From: Sphingobacteriaceae bacterium
GTDB taxonomy: Bacteria; Bacteroidota; Bacteroidia; B-17B0; Aurantibacillaceae
Length of the DNA: 64,000 nt
NCBI GenBank assembly: GCA_947480015.1
Contig: CANKBS010000018.1
Coordinates: 1-64,000, forward strand
Direction: 5' to 3'
Shown here piece by piece: positions 34,728-42,853 of this stretch (positions within the stretch are counted from its first letter, which is position 1; each line of letters opens with the position of its first letter). The notes beneath the pieces were generated by a model. That model saw nothing but the letters and a program-made list of their open reading frames with translations. It ran no database searches and was not told the origin of the DNA. The position numbers and the translations under genes were made by a program.

Positions 34728-35198
34728 CTAGTGATGTTCGACTGCTGCTGCTTCATGCGCCGCTTCGCCTCCACCCTGATGTCCGTGTTTTAAGGCATCT
34801 TGTTGCTCTTTAAAAATCGGGTCAATTTTAGTATGGTGATCAACAGTGCCTGAATAGGTTCCTTCGGTTAACACAATAAATATGGTATAAAACATAAATA
34901 TAACATAAGGCACAAGTATCATATATTTAAAAAACTTCGCTTCATGTCCTAAGTGCATAAACCATAATACAATGGCAGCAGCTTTAACAATGGTTAATGA
35001 AATAAATAATGTTTTTAACCACCAAGTACCACTCCATCCGTTTCCGGGAGCAAGGAAACCAATTACCAATTCAAATACGGTAATGGCTAACATGACCCAA
35101 AACACTTTCCATAAAACGCTACGGGTCTTTTTCCCTTCCTCTTCACCGTGATTACTCATCACTTCATATTGAGGGTAGTTATCGTGAAATTCTGACAT
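34728..35198 (-). CDS. Cytochrome c oxidase subunit IV family protein
   Basis: A 156-residue protein with three hydrophobic segments (about 30-52, LWKVFWVMLAITVFELVIGF; 62-85, LKTLFISLTIVKAAAIVLWF; 93-115, FKYMILVPYVIFMFYTIFIV), the topology of prokaryotic heme-copper oxidase subunit IV. Both tails are charged and the C-terminus is His-rich (EAAAVEHH). It is the last gene of a four-gene minus-strand cluster, 41 bp after subunit III, and is closed by a terminator. Confidence 0.87.
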   Translation of the reverse strand: MSEFHDNYPQYEVMSNHGEEEGKKTRSVLWKVFWVMLAITVFELVIGFLAPGNGWSGTWWLKTLFISLTIVKAAAIVLWFMHLGHEAKFFKYMILVPYVIFMFYTIFIVLTEGTYSGTVDHHTKIDPIFKEQQDALKHGHQGGGEAAHEAAAVEHH

Positions 35199-35239
35199 AT
35201 GTTTACTTTTTTTTAAATGATTTTTTTGAATGGATTATT

Positions 35240-35965
35240 TTACAACAGATAGAAAAAGGTAAATACGAATACCCAAACTAAATCTACAAAGTGCCAGTAC
35301 AAACCAACTTTTTCAACCATTTCATAATGGCCTCTTTTTTGGTAAGTTCCCTTGATGACATTTAAGAAAATAACAAAGTTAATCACCACCCCGCTAAACA
35401 CGTGAGTTCCGTGGAAACCGGTGATAAAAAAGAAATAATTTGCAAATTGAGGCACGCCATATTCGTTGGTAACCATATTAGCACCATGCCAAATCTGTTT
35501 CACATAGGCCCCTGTTGCAGGGTCCCAAACATTACGCAAAGCACCATCATGTGTTCCAATAATAAAATGATACCATTCCCATGCTTGTGAGCCAACGAAT
35601 GCTAAGCCTCCTACTATGGTCCAAAACATCCAGGTGATCACACCTTTACGATCCATACGATGACCGGCTTCTACCGCCAATACCATGGTTACCGACGACA
35701 TGATGAGGATAAAGGTCATTAAACCCACATACGCCAAAGGAATATGTTGTTGCACAAATGGAAAGTGGGTAAACACATGTTCTGCCTTAGGCCAAACGTC
35801 AGCATACTTGTGACGAATAAAACCATAGGAAATTAATAATCCGCCAAAAGTAAGGGCATCTGAAACGAGGAAAAACCACATAAAAAGTTTTCCGTAAGCC
35901 AGTTTAAAGGGTGATTGTCCCCCACCCCATGCTTCTTTTGAATCTATTTCTGCTGTATGAGCCAT
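35240..35965 (-). CDS. Cytochrome c oxidase subunit III
   Basis: A 241-residue heme-copper oxidase subunit III with about five to six membrane helices. LFMWFFLVSDALTFGGLLIS at the N-terminus and FFITGFHGTHVFSGVVINF and LYWHFVDLVWVFVFTFFYLL at the C-terminus carry the conserved His and Glu/Asp pattern of the family. It follows a shorter subunit III paralogue by 25 bp, an arrangement normal in Bacteroidota caa3/cbb-type clusters. Subunits I and II are not in the window. Confidence 0.92.
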   Translation of the reverse strand: MAHTAEIDSKEAWGGGQSPFKLAYGKLFMWFFLVSDALTFGGLLISYGFIRHKYADVWPKAEHVFTHFPFVQQHIPLAYVGLMTFILIMSSVTMVLAVEAGHRMDRKGVITWMFWTIVGGLAFVGSQAWEWYHFIIGTHDGALRNVWDPATGAYVKQIWHGANMVTNEYGVPQFANYFFFITGFHGTHVFSGVVINFVIFLNVIKGTYQKRGHYEMVEKVGLYWHFVDLVWVFVFTFFYLL

Positions 35966-35990
35966 ATAATGTTAAATTTCGAATGCAATA

Positions 35991-36599
35991 TTAACGATAA
36001 TTATATAAAAACAAAAACAAATATACCCATAAGAGGTCAAGAAAATGCCAATAGATAGCAGTGAGCTCAATACCAAGGTAATCGGCCGATGAATATTTTT
36101 TCAACAAGCTCTTTGTTAATGATACCGACAAGGCAATTAAGCCTCCTAACATATGGAATAAATGTACCAAGGCAATAATGTATAAAAAAGATCCTGAGGC
36201 ATTAGCATACTTTCCTACAAAAAATATTTTTTGAGCAGTCAACTCTTTCCATGCTTCCATTTGCGTGAAGAAAAAAGCTACACCCAAGGCCAGTGTTAAA
36301 AACAAACCCAAACTGGTTAAGATGTGATTATCTTTTTTTATAGCAAACTGAGACGTCAACATGGTTAAACTACTGGTAATAATGATGGCAGTGCTTAATA
36401 TAACCACACTCGGCAATTCAAATACAAGCCAATTGCCATTATCTGCCCGCACCACATAAGCACTTGTTAAGCCGGCAAATAACATTACAATGCTTACAAT
36501 ACCAATATACAACAATGGTTTGGCCACTTTGCGTTCGGCTATTTTTATTTCGCCTTTATGCGACTTTTGTTTTTTCAACTCAATTGTTTCGCTTGTCAT
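35991..36599 (-). CDS. Cytochrome c oxidase subunit III family protein (short)
   Basis: A 202-residue membrane protein with five hydrophobic helices. LYIIALVHLFHMLGGLIALSV and ELTAIYWHFLDLLWVYLFLFL match the subunit III C-terminal pattern HxxH...WHFxDxxW. It starts 6 bp after the heme O synthase gene and precedes the longer subunit III, so the three are almost certainly co-transcribed. Confidence 0.9.
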   Translation of the reverse strand: MTSETIELKKQKSHKGEIKIAERKVAKPLLYIGIVSIVMLFAGLTSAYVVRADNGNWLVFELPSVVILSTAIIITSSLTMLTSQFAIKKDNHILTSLGLFLTLALGVAFFFTQMEAWKELTAQKIFFVGKYANASGSFLYIIALVHLFHMLGGLIALSVSLTKSLLKKYSSADYLGIELTAIYWHFLDLLWVYLFLFLYNYR

Positions 36600-36605
36600 A
36601 ATTTT

Positions 36606-37571
36606 TTAAGATTTTGTCATTAGTGCTAATTGCACCAAGGGCAGATAAATTAATGTAATTAAAAATAATTTTTTAGCGTGTTCGTTGGTTGGGATGCGGT
36701 AAAAATTATAAGCCTGCAGCAACAAGGCAATGCCACAAATCAATATGGCTCCCGTACTTATCAATCCAACAAAATGAAACACAAATGGCATAATACTAAC
36801 GGTTAATAAAAACACCGAATACAAGAGAATTTGAAATTTCGAAAACTCGTCTTTACCACCTTTAGAAGGCAGCAAGTGGAAATCAGCTTTCGCGTAATCT
36901 TCATTATTAAACCAGGCTAGCGACCAAAAATGGGGGAACTGCCACACAAACTGAACCATAAAAAGTAAAAAAGTAAAAAAGCTCACGTCGCCAAAACCTT
37001 TACTGGCCGATACGCCACCAATTAATGTTGGCAAGGCGCCCGGGAAAGCTCCTACAAATACCGAAAAAGGGGTGATGCGTTTTAAAGGTGTATAAACAAC
37101 CGCGTACAAAATAATGGATACGAAGCCTAAAATACCACTTAACGGATTGGTATAAACCCACAATAAAATGGTTCCTAAAACCCCAAATACCGAACAAAAA
37201 ATTAAAGCTTCTGTACTGTTCAAAACCTCAGTCGGCATTGGTCTGTTCTTGGTCCGGTCCATTAATTTATCAAGATCCTTTTCAATAATTTGATTAAAAC
37301 CATTGGCAGCCGATGTAATTAAAAAACCACCCAGTCCAATGGCTAAGAACTCTGTCCAAACAAAAGGTTCACAAACAGTGAGGTAAGTAAGCAGTGCCGA
37401 AAAAACCACAAGGGCCCCCAAACGAAATTTGGTAAGTTTTAAATAACCTGAAAATTTAGAATACCGAATAGGTTCTGTCAAAATATTGCTTGCTGCCGTT
37501 TCCAAAAAATGCAAATTTAGCAGATTATCATCAACATTATTTCTTTTACCATAAATAATTAGATTTTCCAT
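36606..37571 (-). CDS. ctaB: Protoheme IX farnesyltransferase (heme O synthase)
   Basis: A 321-residue UbiA-superfamily membrane enzyme that attaches a farnesyl group to heme B, making heme O for the oxidase encoded downstream. The first Asp-rich motif NGFNQIIEKDLDKLMDRTKNRPMPT (split NGFNQIIEKDLDK and MDRTKNRP) and second-loop residues NNEDYAKADFHLLPSKGG are intact. It is the first gene of the minus-strand cluster, divergent from the TPR lipoprotein gene. Heme A synthase is not here. Confidence 0.93.
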   Translation of the reverse strand: MENLIIYGKRNNVDDNLLNLHFLETAASNILTEPIRYSKFSGYLKLTKFRLGALVVFSALLTYLTVCEPFVWTEFLAIGLGGFLITSAANGFNQIIEKDLDKLMDRTKNRPMPTEVLNSTEALIFCSVFGVLGTILLWVYTNPLSGILGFVSIILYAVVYTPLKRITPFSVFVGAFPGALPTLIGGVSASKGFGDVSFFTFLLFMVQFVWQFPHFWSLAWFNNEDYAKADFHLLPSKGGKDEFSKFQILLYSVFLLTVSIMPFVFHFVGLISTGAILICGIALLLQAYNFYRIPTNEHAKKLFLITLIYLPLVQLALMTKS

Positions 37572-37690
37572 AATTAAGGCTAATTATCCATTCTTATTTA
37601 CTTAAAACCAGTAACTTGTTAAAAATAACGAAATAAAGGCTTAAATTTTAACATTTTAAGGCTAAAACCCTTTTATGTTAAAAAAATTTT

Positions 37691-37698
37691 TACTTTTG
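37691..37698 (+). promoter_or_regulatory. -7 promoter box for the TPR lipoprotein gene
   Basis: TACTTTTG matches the TAnnTTTG consensus exactly, 26 nt before the ATG at 37725. A weak TTTTATG -33-like sequence lies around 37671-37677. Confidence 0.5.
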
Positions 37699-37724
37699 TC
37701 TGCTATAAACTCAACTGTATAATA

Positions 37725-39464
37725 ATGAATTCAAAATTCGTAGGCATCTTAGGAGCTGGCATATCGTTAGCTGTAATTTTAACTAGCTGTGATGGGCTTG
37801 GTAAAATGATTAAAAAACAAAAGGACATTAAGTACACAATGACCCCAAATCCTATTGAAATGCACGGTGATAGTGTTCAATTTACCGTTAGCGGGAAATT
37901 TAATCCGAAATTATTTGCCAAAAAAGTAACGCTTACACTCACCCCTGTAATTAAATACAGCAGTGGTGGCGAAAAAGCCTTGAAACCTGTCATTTTAGTG
38001 GGTGAAAAAGCTACCGGAAGTGGGCAAAAAATCGCTTTCTCTGCTGGCGGAACGTTCAGTTACGCTTCAGAAAAATTTGCTTACGAATCAGGCATGCGTA
38101 ACGCTAAACTTGAATTACGTGGCGAAGGTCAAGTAAAATCCAAAAAGAAAGTCTTTGCTCCGGTTGAAATTGCCGATGGAACCATGGCTACCTCACTTTT
38201 AGTGCGTAACGATGAAAAACCAATGATGGCAAAAGACGCCTTCGTTAAGGTTGTTCCTGCTAACCAAAGCACTCACATTTATTATATCATTAATCAATCG
38301 GTTGTTCGTCCTTCTGAATTAAAAACAGAAGAAATGAAAACCATCAATGAATTTATTTCTCAAAACCTAAGTAACCCTTTTTACCAGTTTAAGGGCATTT
38401 CAGTTTCGGCTTATGCTTCTCCCGATGGAGAAACCGATAAAAACGAAAATTTGGCTAAAGACCGTGCTAATTCGGGATCTGCAGCTGTAATGAGTGGTTT
38501 TCTAAAAAACAAAAACAAAGAAGTAACTTTCGGTAAAACCAAAGATCAATACCAAGTTGGTACTACCAAAGAAGATTGGGATGGTTTCAAAAGTTTAATG
38601 GAACAATCGACCATTGCCGACAAAGATTTAATTTTACGTGTGTTAACCATGTATACGGATGCTGATCAACGTAGAAAAGAAATCAAAAATCTTTCTAAAA
38701 CTTATGTTGAACTAGCTGAGAACATTTTACCGAAATTACGTCGCGCTGAAATAACTTTAAATGTTGATAAAAATTCACGTAACGACGAGCAAATTGCCAA
38801 ACTGGCTACTTCTCACCCTGATAGTTTATCGGTTGAAGAATTATTATACGCCGGTAACCTCAGCAACGACATCAACACCAAGGGTCAAATCTACGCGGCT
38901 GCCGAAAAACAATTTGGTTCAGACTGGAGAACTTCTAATAACCTGGGTTGTGTGTTATTAATGCAAAATAAAGTTACCGAAGCAGGCGATGCCTTTAAAC
39001 GTGCCGATAAAGTTGCTGCCGGTCAATCAGCCGTTGCTAATAACTTAGGTATCATCGAAGCTAAAAACGGTAACCGTTCTGCTGCTACGGAATTATACAA
39101 AAAAGCGGGTACTGGTTCTGAAACCAAATACAACATGGCTATTCTTGAAATACGTAATGGTAAATATGCAGATGCCTTAAACGATTTTGGTGATTTTAAA
39201 GGTCATAACAAAGCATTGGCTCAATTAATGAGTGGTAATACCGGTGGTGTTAAGGAAACAATAGACGGAAGCAACGAAAAAGAAATGGCTTATAGCTATT
39301 ATCTAAAAGCTGTTGCCGCTGCTCGTCAAGCTAACACATCAGAAGTAATTAGCAATTTAAAAACAGCCATCGAAAAAGACAATGCTTTAAAAGCATATGC
39401 TAAAGATGATGTTGAATTCTTAAAATTACGCGCTGATGCCGGTTTCACTGGCTTAGTAAACTAA
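37725..39464 (+). CDS. Tetratricopeptide-repeat lipoprotein with OmpA-like middle region
   Basis: A 579-residue predicted lipoprotein with lipobox LTSC (Cys22). A beta-rich region of about 150 residues follows, then a segment resembling an OmpA-type domain (ISVSAYASPDGETDKNENLAKDRA, about 225-250) and a C-terminal set of TPR-like helix pairs (NNLGCVLLMQNKVTEAGDAF, NNLGIIEAKNGNRSAATELY, YNMAILEIRNGKYADALNDF). It is probably anchored in the outer membrane and binds partner proteins or peptidoglycan. I do not recognise a named gene. A strong terminator follows. Confidence 0.72.
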   Translation: MNSKFVGILGAGISLAVILTSCDGLGKMIKKQKDIKYTMTPNPIEMHGDSVQFTVSGKFNPKLFAKKVTLTLTPVIKYSSGGEKALKPVILVGEKATGSGQKIAFSAGGTFSYASEKFAYESGMRNAKLELRGEGQVKSKKKVFAPVEIADGTMATSLLVRNDEKPMMAKDAFVKVVPANQSTHIYYIINQSVVRPSELKTEEMKTINEFISQNLSNPFYQFKGISVSAYASPDGETDKNENLAKDRANSGSAAVMSGFLKNKNKEVTFGKTKDQYQVGTTKEDWDGFKSLMEQSTIADKDLILRVLTMYTDADQRRKEIKNLSKTYVELAENILPKLRRAEITLNVDKNSRNDEQIAKLATSHPDSLSVEELLYAGNLSNDINTKGQIYAAAEKQFGSDWRTSNNLGCVLLMQNKVTEAGDAFKRADKVAAGQSAVANNLGIIEAKNGNRSAATELYKKAGTGSETKYNMAILEIRNGKYADALNDFGDFKGHNKALAQLMSGNTGGVKETIDGSNEKEMAYSYYLKAVAAARQANTSEVISNLKTAIEKDNALKAYAKDDVEFLKLRADAGFTGLVN

Positions 39465-39484
39465 TCGAAATTTTATTTATAAAG

Positions 39485-39520
39485 AAACCCTTCTCCGAAT
39501 AAGAGAAGGGTTTTTTATTT
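39485..39520 (+). terminator. Intrinsic terminator after the TPR lipoprotein gene
   Basis: AAACCCTTCTC (39485-39495) and GAGAAGGGTTT (39503-39513) form an 11-bp perfect stem with a 7-nt loop, followed by TTTATTTT. It begins 20 bp after the stop codon at 39464. Confidence 0.9.
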
Positions 39521-40039
39521 TAATTAATTAAGAAGGGATTTAAGCAAATGATGAATCAGTAAAAAAGTTGAAGTATTTGGATGAAAAGTTGAAGGTCTGA
39601 ACAAGAAAACGTGAACCTATAGTATACTCCTTCATGAATAGCTAAATTAATATGATTGGAGCTAACGCAAAAACTTTGGAATAGAAATTAATATTTCTGT
39701 ACACAAAATATTCATTACTAAATCAGAATGTGCGCCAAGTCCGCAGCGGCATCCGCTGGCCAGAAGGTCCCTAAAGAAAATAACATTTAATTTTGATTTT
39801 ATATTAAACGGAAAATTGGCGGAATTTAAATTAGACTAAGCGCCATGGGATAGGGCATCAAGGCTGCGCCTTGGGCCCAGAGAAGCCCGGTCCCAATCAG
39901 GCTTCCGGAAAAAAAAGAAGAGCCTGATTGGGAGGCGCCCAAAAAAAACATAATCCTATAAACAGAAACCTGAATTCTTTTTACAACCAGCTTTTTCAAA
40001 TGACCCTAAATGAGTATCTTTATGCTTCAACCAAATCCT
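39521..40039. repeat. Gene-free region with GC-rich hairpins
   Basis: About 520 bp without a gene. It contains CAGCGG/CCGCTG (39744-39758, loop CAT), CAAGGC/GCCTTG (39859-39873, loop TGC), and a large hairpin with outer arms TTGGGC (39871-39876) and GCCCAA (39937-39942) and a perfect 12-bp inner stem, CCCAATCAGGCT (39892-39903) with AGCCTGATTGGG (39921-39932). These GC-rich blocks contrast with the AT-rich surroundings. They have no coding explanation and could be REP-like elements. Confidence 0.55.
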
Positions 40040-40918
40040 ATGTCAGGCTTAGCTGAAACCGAATTACTTCTTACTGCCGATCACCGCCTCTATCACATCA
40101 ATTTAAAAAATGAGGATATAGCCGATGATGTGATTTTAGTCGGTGATCAAGGACGGGTTGAAAAAATATCGGCCTACTTCGATACTATTGATTTTAAAAC
40201 AGCACACCGCGAATTTATTACGCATACCGGAACCTATAAGGGCAAACGCATTACCGTAATAAGCACCGGCATTGGCACCGATAATATTGATATTGTTTTA
40301 AATGAACTAGACGCCGCTGTAAATATCAATCCGCTTACTCGGCACATAAATGCAAACAAACGCCAACTCAATTTATACCGTCTTGGTACCAGTGGCTCCT
40401 TACAGGCCGATCTGCCGGTAAACGCTCTGGTATGCAGTTCTCATGGCATTGGCTTGGACGGCATTCTCCCTTATTATGCTAACTGGGAAACGGTTAATGA
40501 AAACGAACTTACACAAGCCTTCATTAAGCACTGTCATTGGCCGAAAAATTTTCCTTTTCCCTATTGTGTGTCGGCAGACAATAATCTTTTTGCTAAATTC
40601 TCCAAAAAAATGTCCTTTGGAATCACAGCTACTGCTCCCGGTTTTTACGGACCTCAAGGCAGAGAACTGCGCTTAAAAACAACGATTCCTCAGCTAAATG
40701 ATTTGCTGGCTACTTTTGCATTAAACAACATAAGAATTACTAACTTTGAAATGGAAACCTCTGCGCTTTATGGTCTGGGGAAATTATTAAACCACCGCTG
40801 TCTCACCATTTGTGTGATCATAGCGAACAGGGCTCTTAAAAATTTCACCACGGATTATGAAAAAAGTATTGAGATTCTCATAACAGCTTGTCTTGACACA
40901 TTAACAGAAAAAAATTAA
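40040..40918 (+). CDS. Nucleoside phosphorylase (uridine phosphorylase-like)
   Basis: A 292-residue member of the PNP/UDP family, which splits nucleosides with phosphate. The phosphate-binding segment VILVGDQGRVEKIS, the GTGIGTDNIDIVLNEL segment with FKTAHREFITHTGTYKGKRI, YRLGTSGSLQADLP and the ribose-binding Glu in NFEMETSALYGLGKL are all present. A frame opens at 40010, but a near-consensus -7 box (TATCTTTA, 40015-40022) lies inside it; MSGLAETELL at 40040 matches family starts. It is followed 6 bp later by pyrF, a plausible pyrimidine pair. Confidence 0.87.
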   Translation: MSGLAETELLLTADHRLYHINLKNEDIADDVILVGDQGRVEKISAYFDTIDFKTAHREFITHTGTYKGKRITVISTGIGTDNIDIVLNELDAAVNINPLTRHINANKRQLNLYRLGTSGSLQADLPVNALVCSSHGIGLDGILPYYANWETVNENELTQAFIKHCHWPKNFPFPYCVSADNNLFAKFSKKMSFGITATAPGFYGPQGRELRLKTTIPQLNDLLATFALNNIRITNFEMETSALYGLGKLLNHRCLTICVIIANRALKNFTTDYEKSIEILITACLDTLTEKN

Positions 40919-40924
40919 GCTTAT

Positions 40925-41740
40925 ATGACACGTGCCGAACTTATTCATCAAATAAAAACCAAACACACGTTTTTGTGTGTGGGTTTAGATCCGGATACTG
41001 AAAAAATTCCGAAGCATTTGCTTACTGAAGAAGATCCGATTTACGAATTCAACAAAGCCATTATCGATGCTACGGCCCCATACTGTGTTTCCTTCAAACC
41101 AAACACGGCGTTTTATGAAGCTTATGGTTTAAGTGGCTTAACGAGTTTAGAAAAAACCATACGTTACCTCAACGCTAATTATCCCGATCATTTTTTAATT
41201 GCTGATGCCAAACGCGGCGACATCGGTAATACCAGCGCCATGTATGCCAGGGCGTTCTTTAAACGTCTCGATTGTGATGCGATTACCATAGCCCCATACA
41301 TGGGCAGTGATTCGGTAAAACCTTTTTTAGAATTTGAGAACAAATGGGCCATCGTATTGGGATTAACCAGCAACGAAGGCTCCAGCGATTTTCAGCAACA
41401 AAAAATGAATGGCAAATTTTTGTATGAATACGTTATCCAAACGTCGGCCGGTTGGGGTACACCAAACAACATGATGTTTGTGATAGGCGCCACCAAAGCC
41501 AACATGCTTACCGATATACGTGCCATCATACCTGAGCATTTTTTATTAATTCCGGGTGTAGGTGCACAAGGTGGCAGTTTAGCCGATGTTTGCAAATACG
41601 GACTAAACAAGGACATTGGCCTGTTGGTGAACTCCAGTCGCGGTATCATATATGTCTCTAACGGTACCGACTTTGCCGAAAGAGCCGCTGCTGAAGCTAA
41701 AAAAATGGCCGATGAAATGAAAACGTATCTTAACCACTAA
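40925..41740 (+). CDS. pyrF: Orotidine 5'-phosphate decarboxylase (type 2)
   Basis: A 271-residue enzyme for the last step of UMP synthesis. The N-terminal LCVGLDPDTEKIPKHL, the KPNTAFYEAYG segment and the catalytic DAKRGDIGNTS (Asp-Lys-x-x-Asp array) fit the longer type 2 family. Its start lies 6 bp after the nucleoside phosphorylase stop, so the two are very likely one operon. pyrR and pyrB are some 18 kb upstream. Confidence 0.95.
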   Translation: MTRAELIHQIKTKHTFLCVGLDPDTEKIPKHLLTEEDPIYEFNKAIIDATAPYCVSFKPNTAFYEAYGLSGLTSLEKTIRYLNANYPDHFLIADAKRGDIGNTSAMYARAFFKRLDCDAITIAPYMGSDSVKPFLEFENKWAIVLGLTSNEGSSDFQQQKMNGKFLYEYVIQTSAGWGTPNNMMFVIGATKANMLTDIRAIIPEHFLLIPGVGAQGGSLADVCKYGLNKDIGLLVNSSRGIIYVSNGTDFAERAAAEAKKMADEMKTYLNH

Positions 41741-41765
41741 ATTACTCATAACTTAACCAATCAAC

Positions 41766-42077
41766 ATGGAAGAGAATCAACCAAACCAACCACATTTAGA
41801 CATTGAATTAAGCGAAGAAGTTGCTGAAGGAATTTATTCAAACCTGGCAATCATTACCCATTCACAAAGTGAATTTGTGATTGATTTTGTAAAAATAATG
41901 CCGGGTATTCCGAAAGCACGTGTAAAATCACGCATCCTGCTTACACCACAGCACGTAAAGCGTTTAGCCAAAGCTCTAGTTGAAAATGTTCAGAAATTTG
42001 AACAAACACACGGCAAAATTAAAGATGTGGATACCGGTTTTCCGATGAATTTTGGCGGACCAACTGCACAGGCTTAA
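41766..42077 (+). CDS. DUF3467 domain-containing protein
   Basis: A 103-residue protein whose whole length matches the DUF3467 pattern: LSEEVAEGIYSNLAIITHSQ, EFVIDFVKIMPG and KARVKSRILLTPQHVKRLA. The family is small and widespread in Bacteroidota with no established function. It starts 25 bp after pyrF. Confidence 0.85.
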   Translation: MEENQPNQPHLDIELSEEVAEGIYSNLAIITHSQSEFVIDFVKIMPGIPKARVKSRILLTPQHVKRLAKALVENVQKFEQTHGKIKDVDTGFPMNFGGPTAQA

Positions 42078-42111
42078 TAAAATAATACGGACTTTTTTTC
42101 GTTCTTAAAGA

Positions 42112-42775
42112 ATGAAAAAAAGTCTTTTTCTTTTCCTGGTAGTTCCAAGTATTCTTTTTTCACAGAAAAAAGTTCATACCCAGTATGGCTTTTATGTAAA
42201 CAATGGTTTCGCATGCATGGAACCGAGTAGAACCAATCCCGAAATAAAAGGTCTGAGGGCTATCAGTTATGGCTTGTATGCCGGAATGATTGCTCAGCTC
42301 GACAGTAATTACCTGCTGCAATGTGGGCTAAGATACACGAATGAAAAAAAGCAGGCTGGAATTATCGTATCAAGATAATTTTTATTTCTACCATTATGCT
42401 AACCATGTGCTATCCTTACTTTTTGCACCGGGACTAAAACTTAGCGAACGTCATCGTGTTTTTCTAACACTTAATCTTAGCCGTGTTTTCGAAAACCATT
42501 TCGAAGGCAGTGGCAGCAGGAGCAATAATAAAAAAGTTTACAATTATCAAATAGGAGGCAATTTATTACAAACGGCTTGGGATTTTCGTCCGGGTTTAAA
42601 ATGGGAATACACACTTTTTCCGGCCAAACAAACCACTTTTTGTATTGGCATTGAGCCGTCATTAATCGCAAGAAAAGTAGCTTTAAGGATTCCGAATGCT
42701 AACCCAAACCTCAGCGATCAGTTCTATTATGCTAACTATCAGTTCGTTCTTTTCTATACCGGATTTTCGTTTTAA
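42112..42775 (+). pseudogene. Frameshifted outer membrane beta-barrel-like protein
   Basis: The 5' frame (42112-42378) encodes a signal peptide (SILFSQKK) and strands ending CGLRYTNEKK. The 3' frame (42341-42775) continues with LELSYQDNFYFYHYANHVLS and ends in an aromatic barrel terminus, FVLFYTGFSF. The frames overlap at a run of seven A (42344-42350). Removing one A joins them into one 220-residue protein with the look of a small outer-membrane beta-barrel. The shift is +1, so the -1 slippery sequence A AAA AAG present here would not restore it. It may be a pseudogene, a phase-variable tract or a sequencing error. Confidence 0.65.
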
Positions 42776-42853
42776 TTAATTTCATTTTGTTGAAAAATCG
42801 AGCATACAATGCCCGATAAACCTGTTATTTTTAAGCAAAATCGAAAACCATTT

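Noticed and set aside
42341-42378. Programmed -1 frameshift at A AAA AAG
   Set aside because: The heptamer is present in frame, but the downstream reading frame requires a +1 shift, and the -1 frame ends without joining the 3' half.
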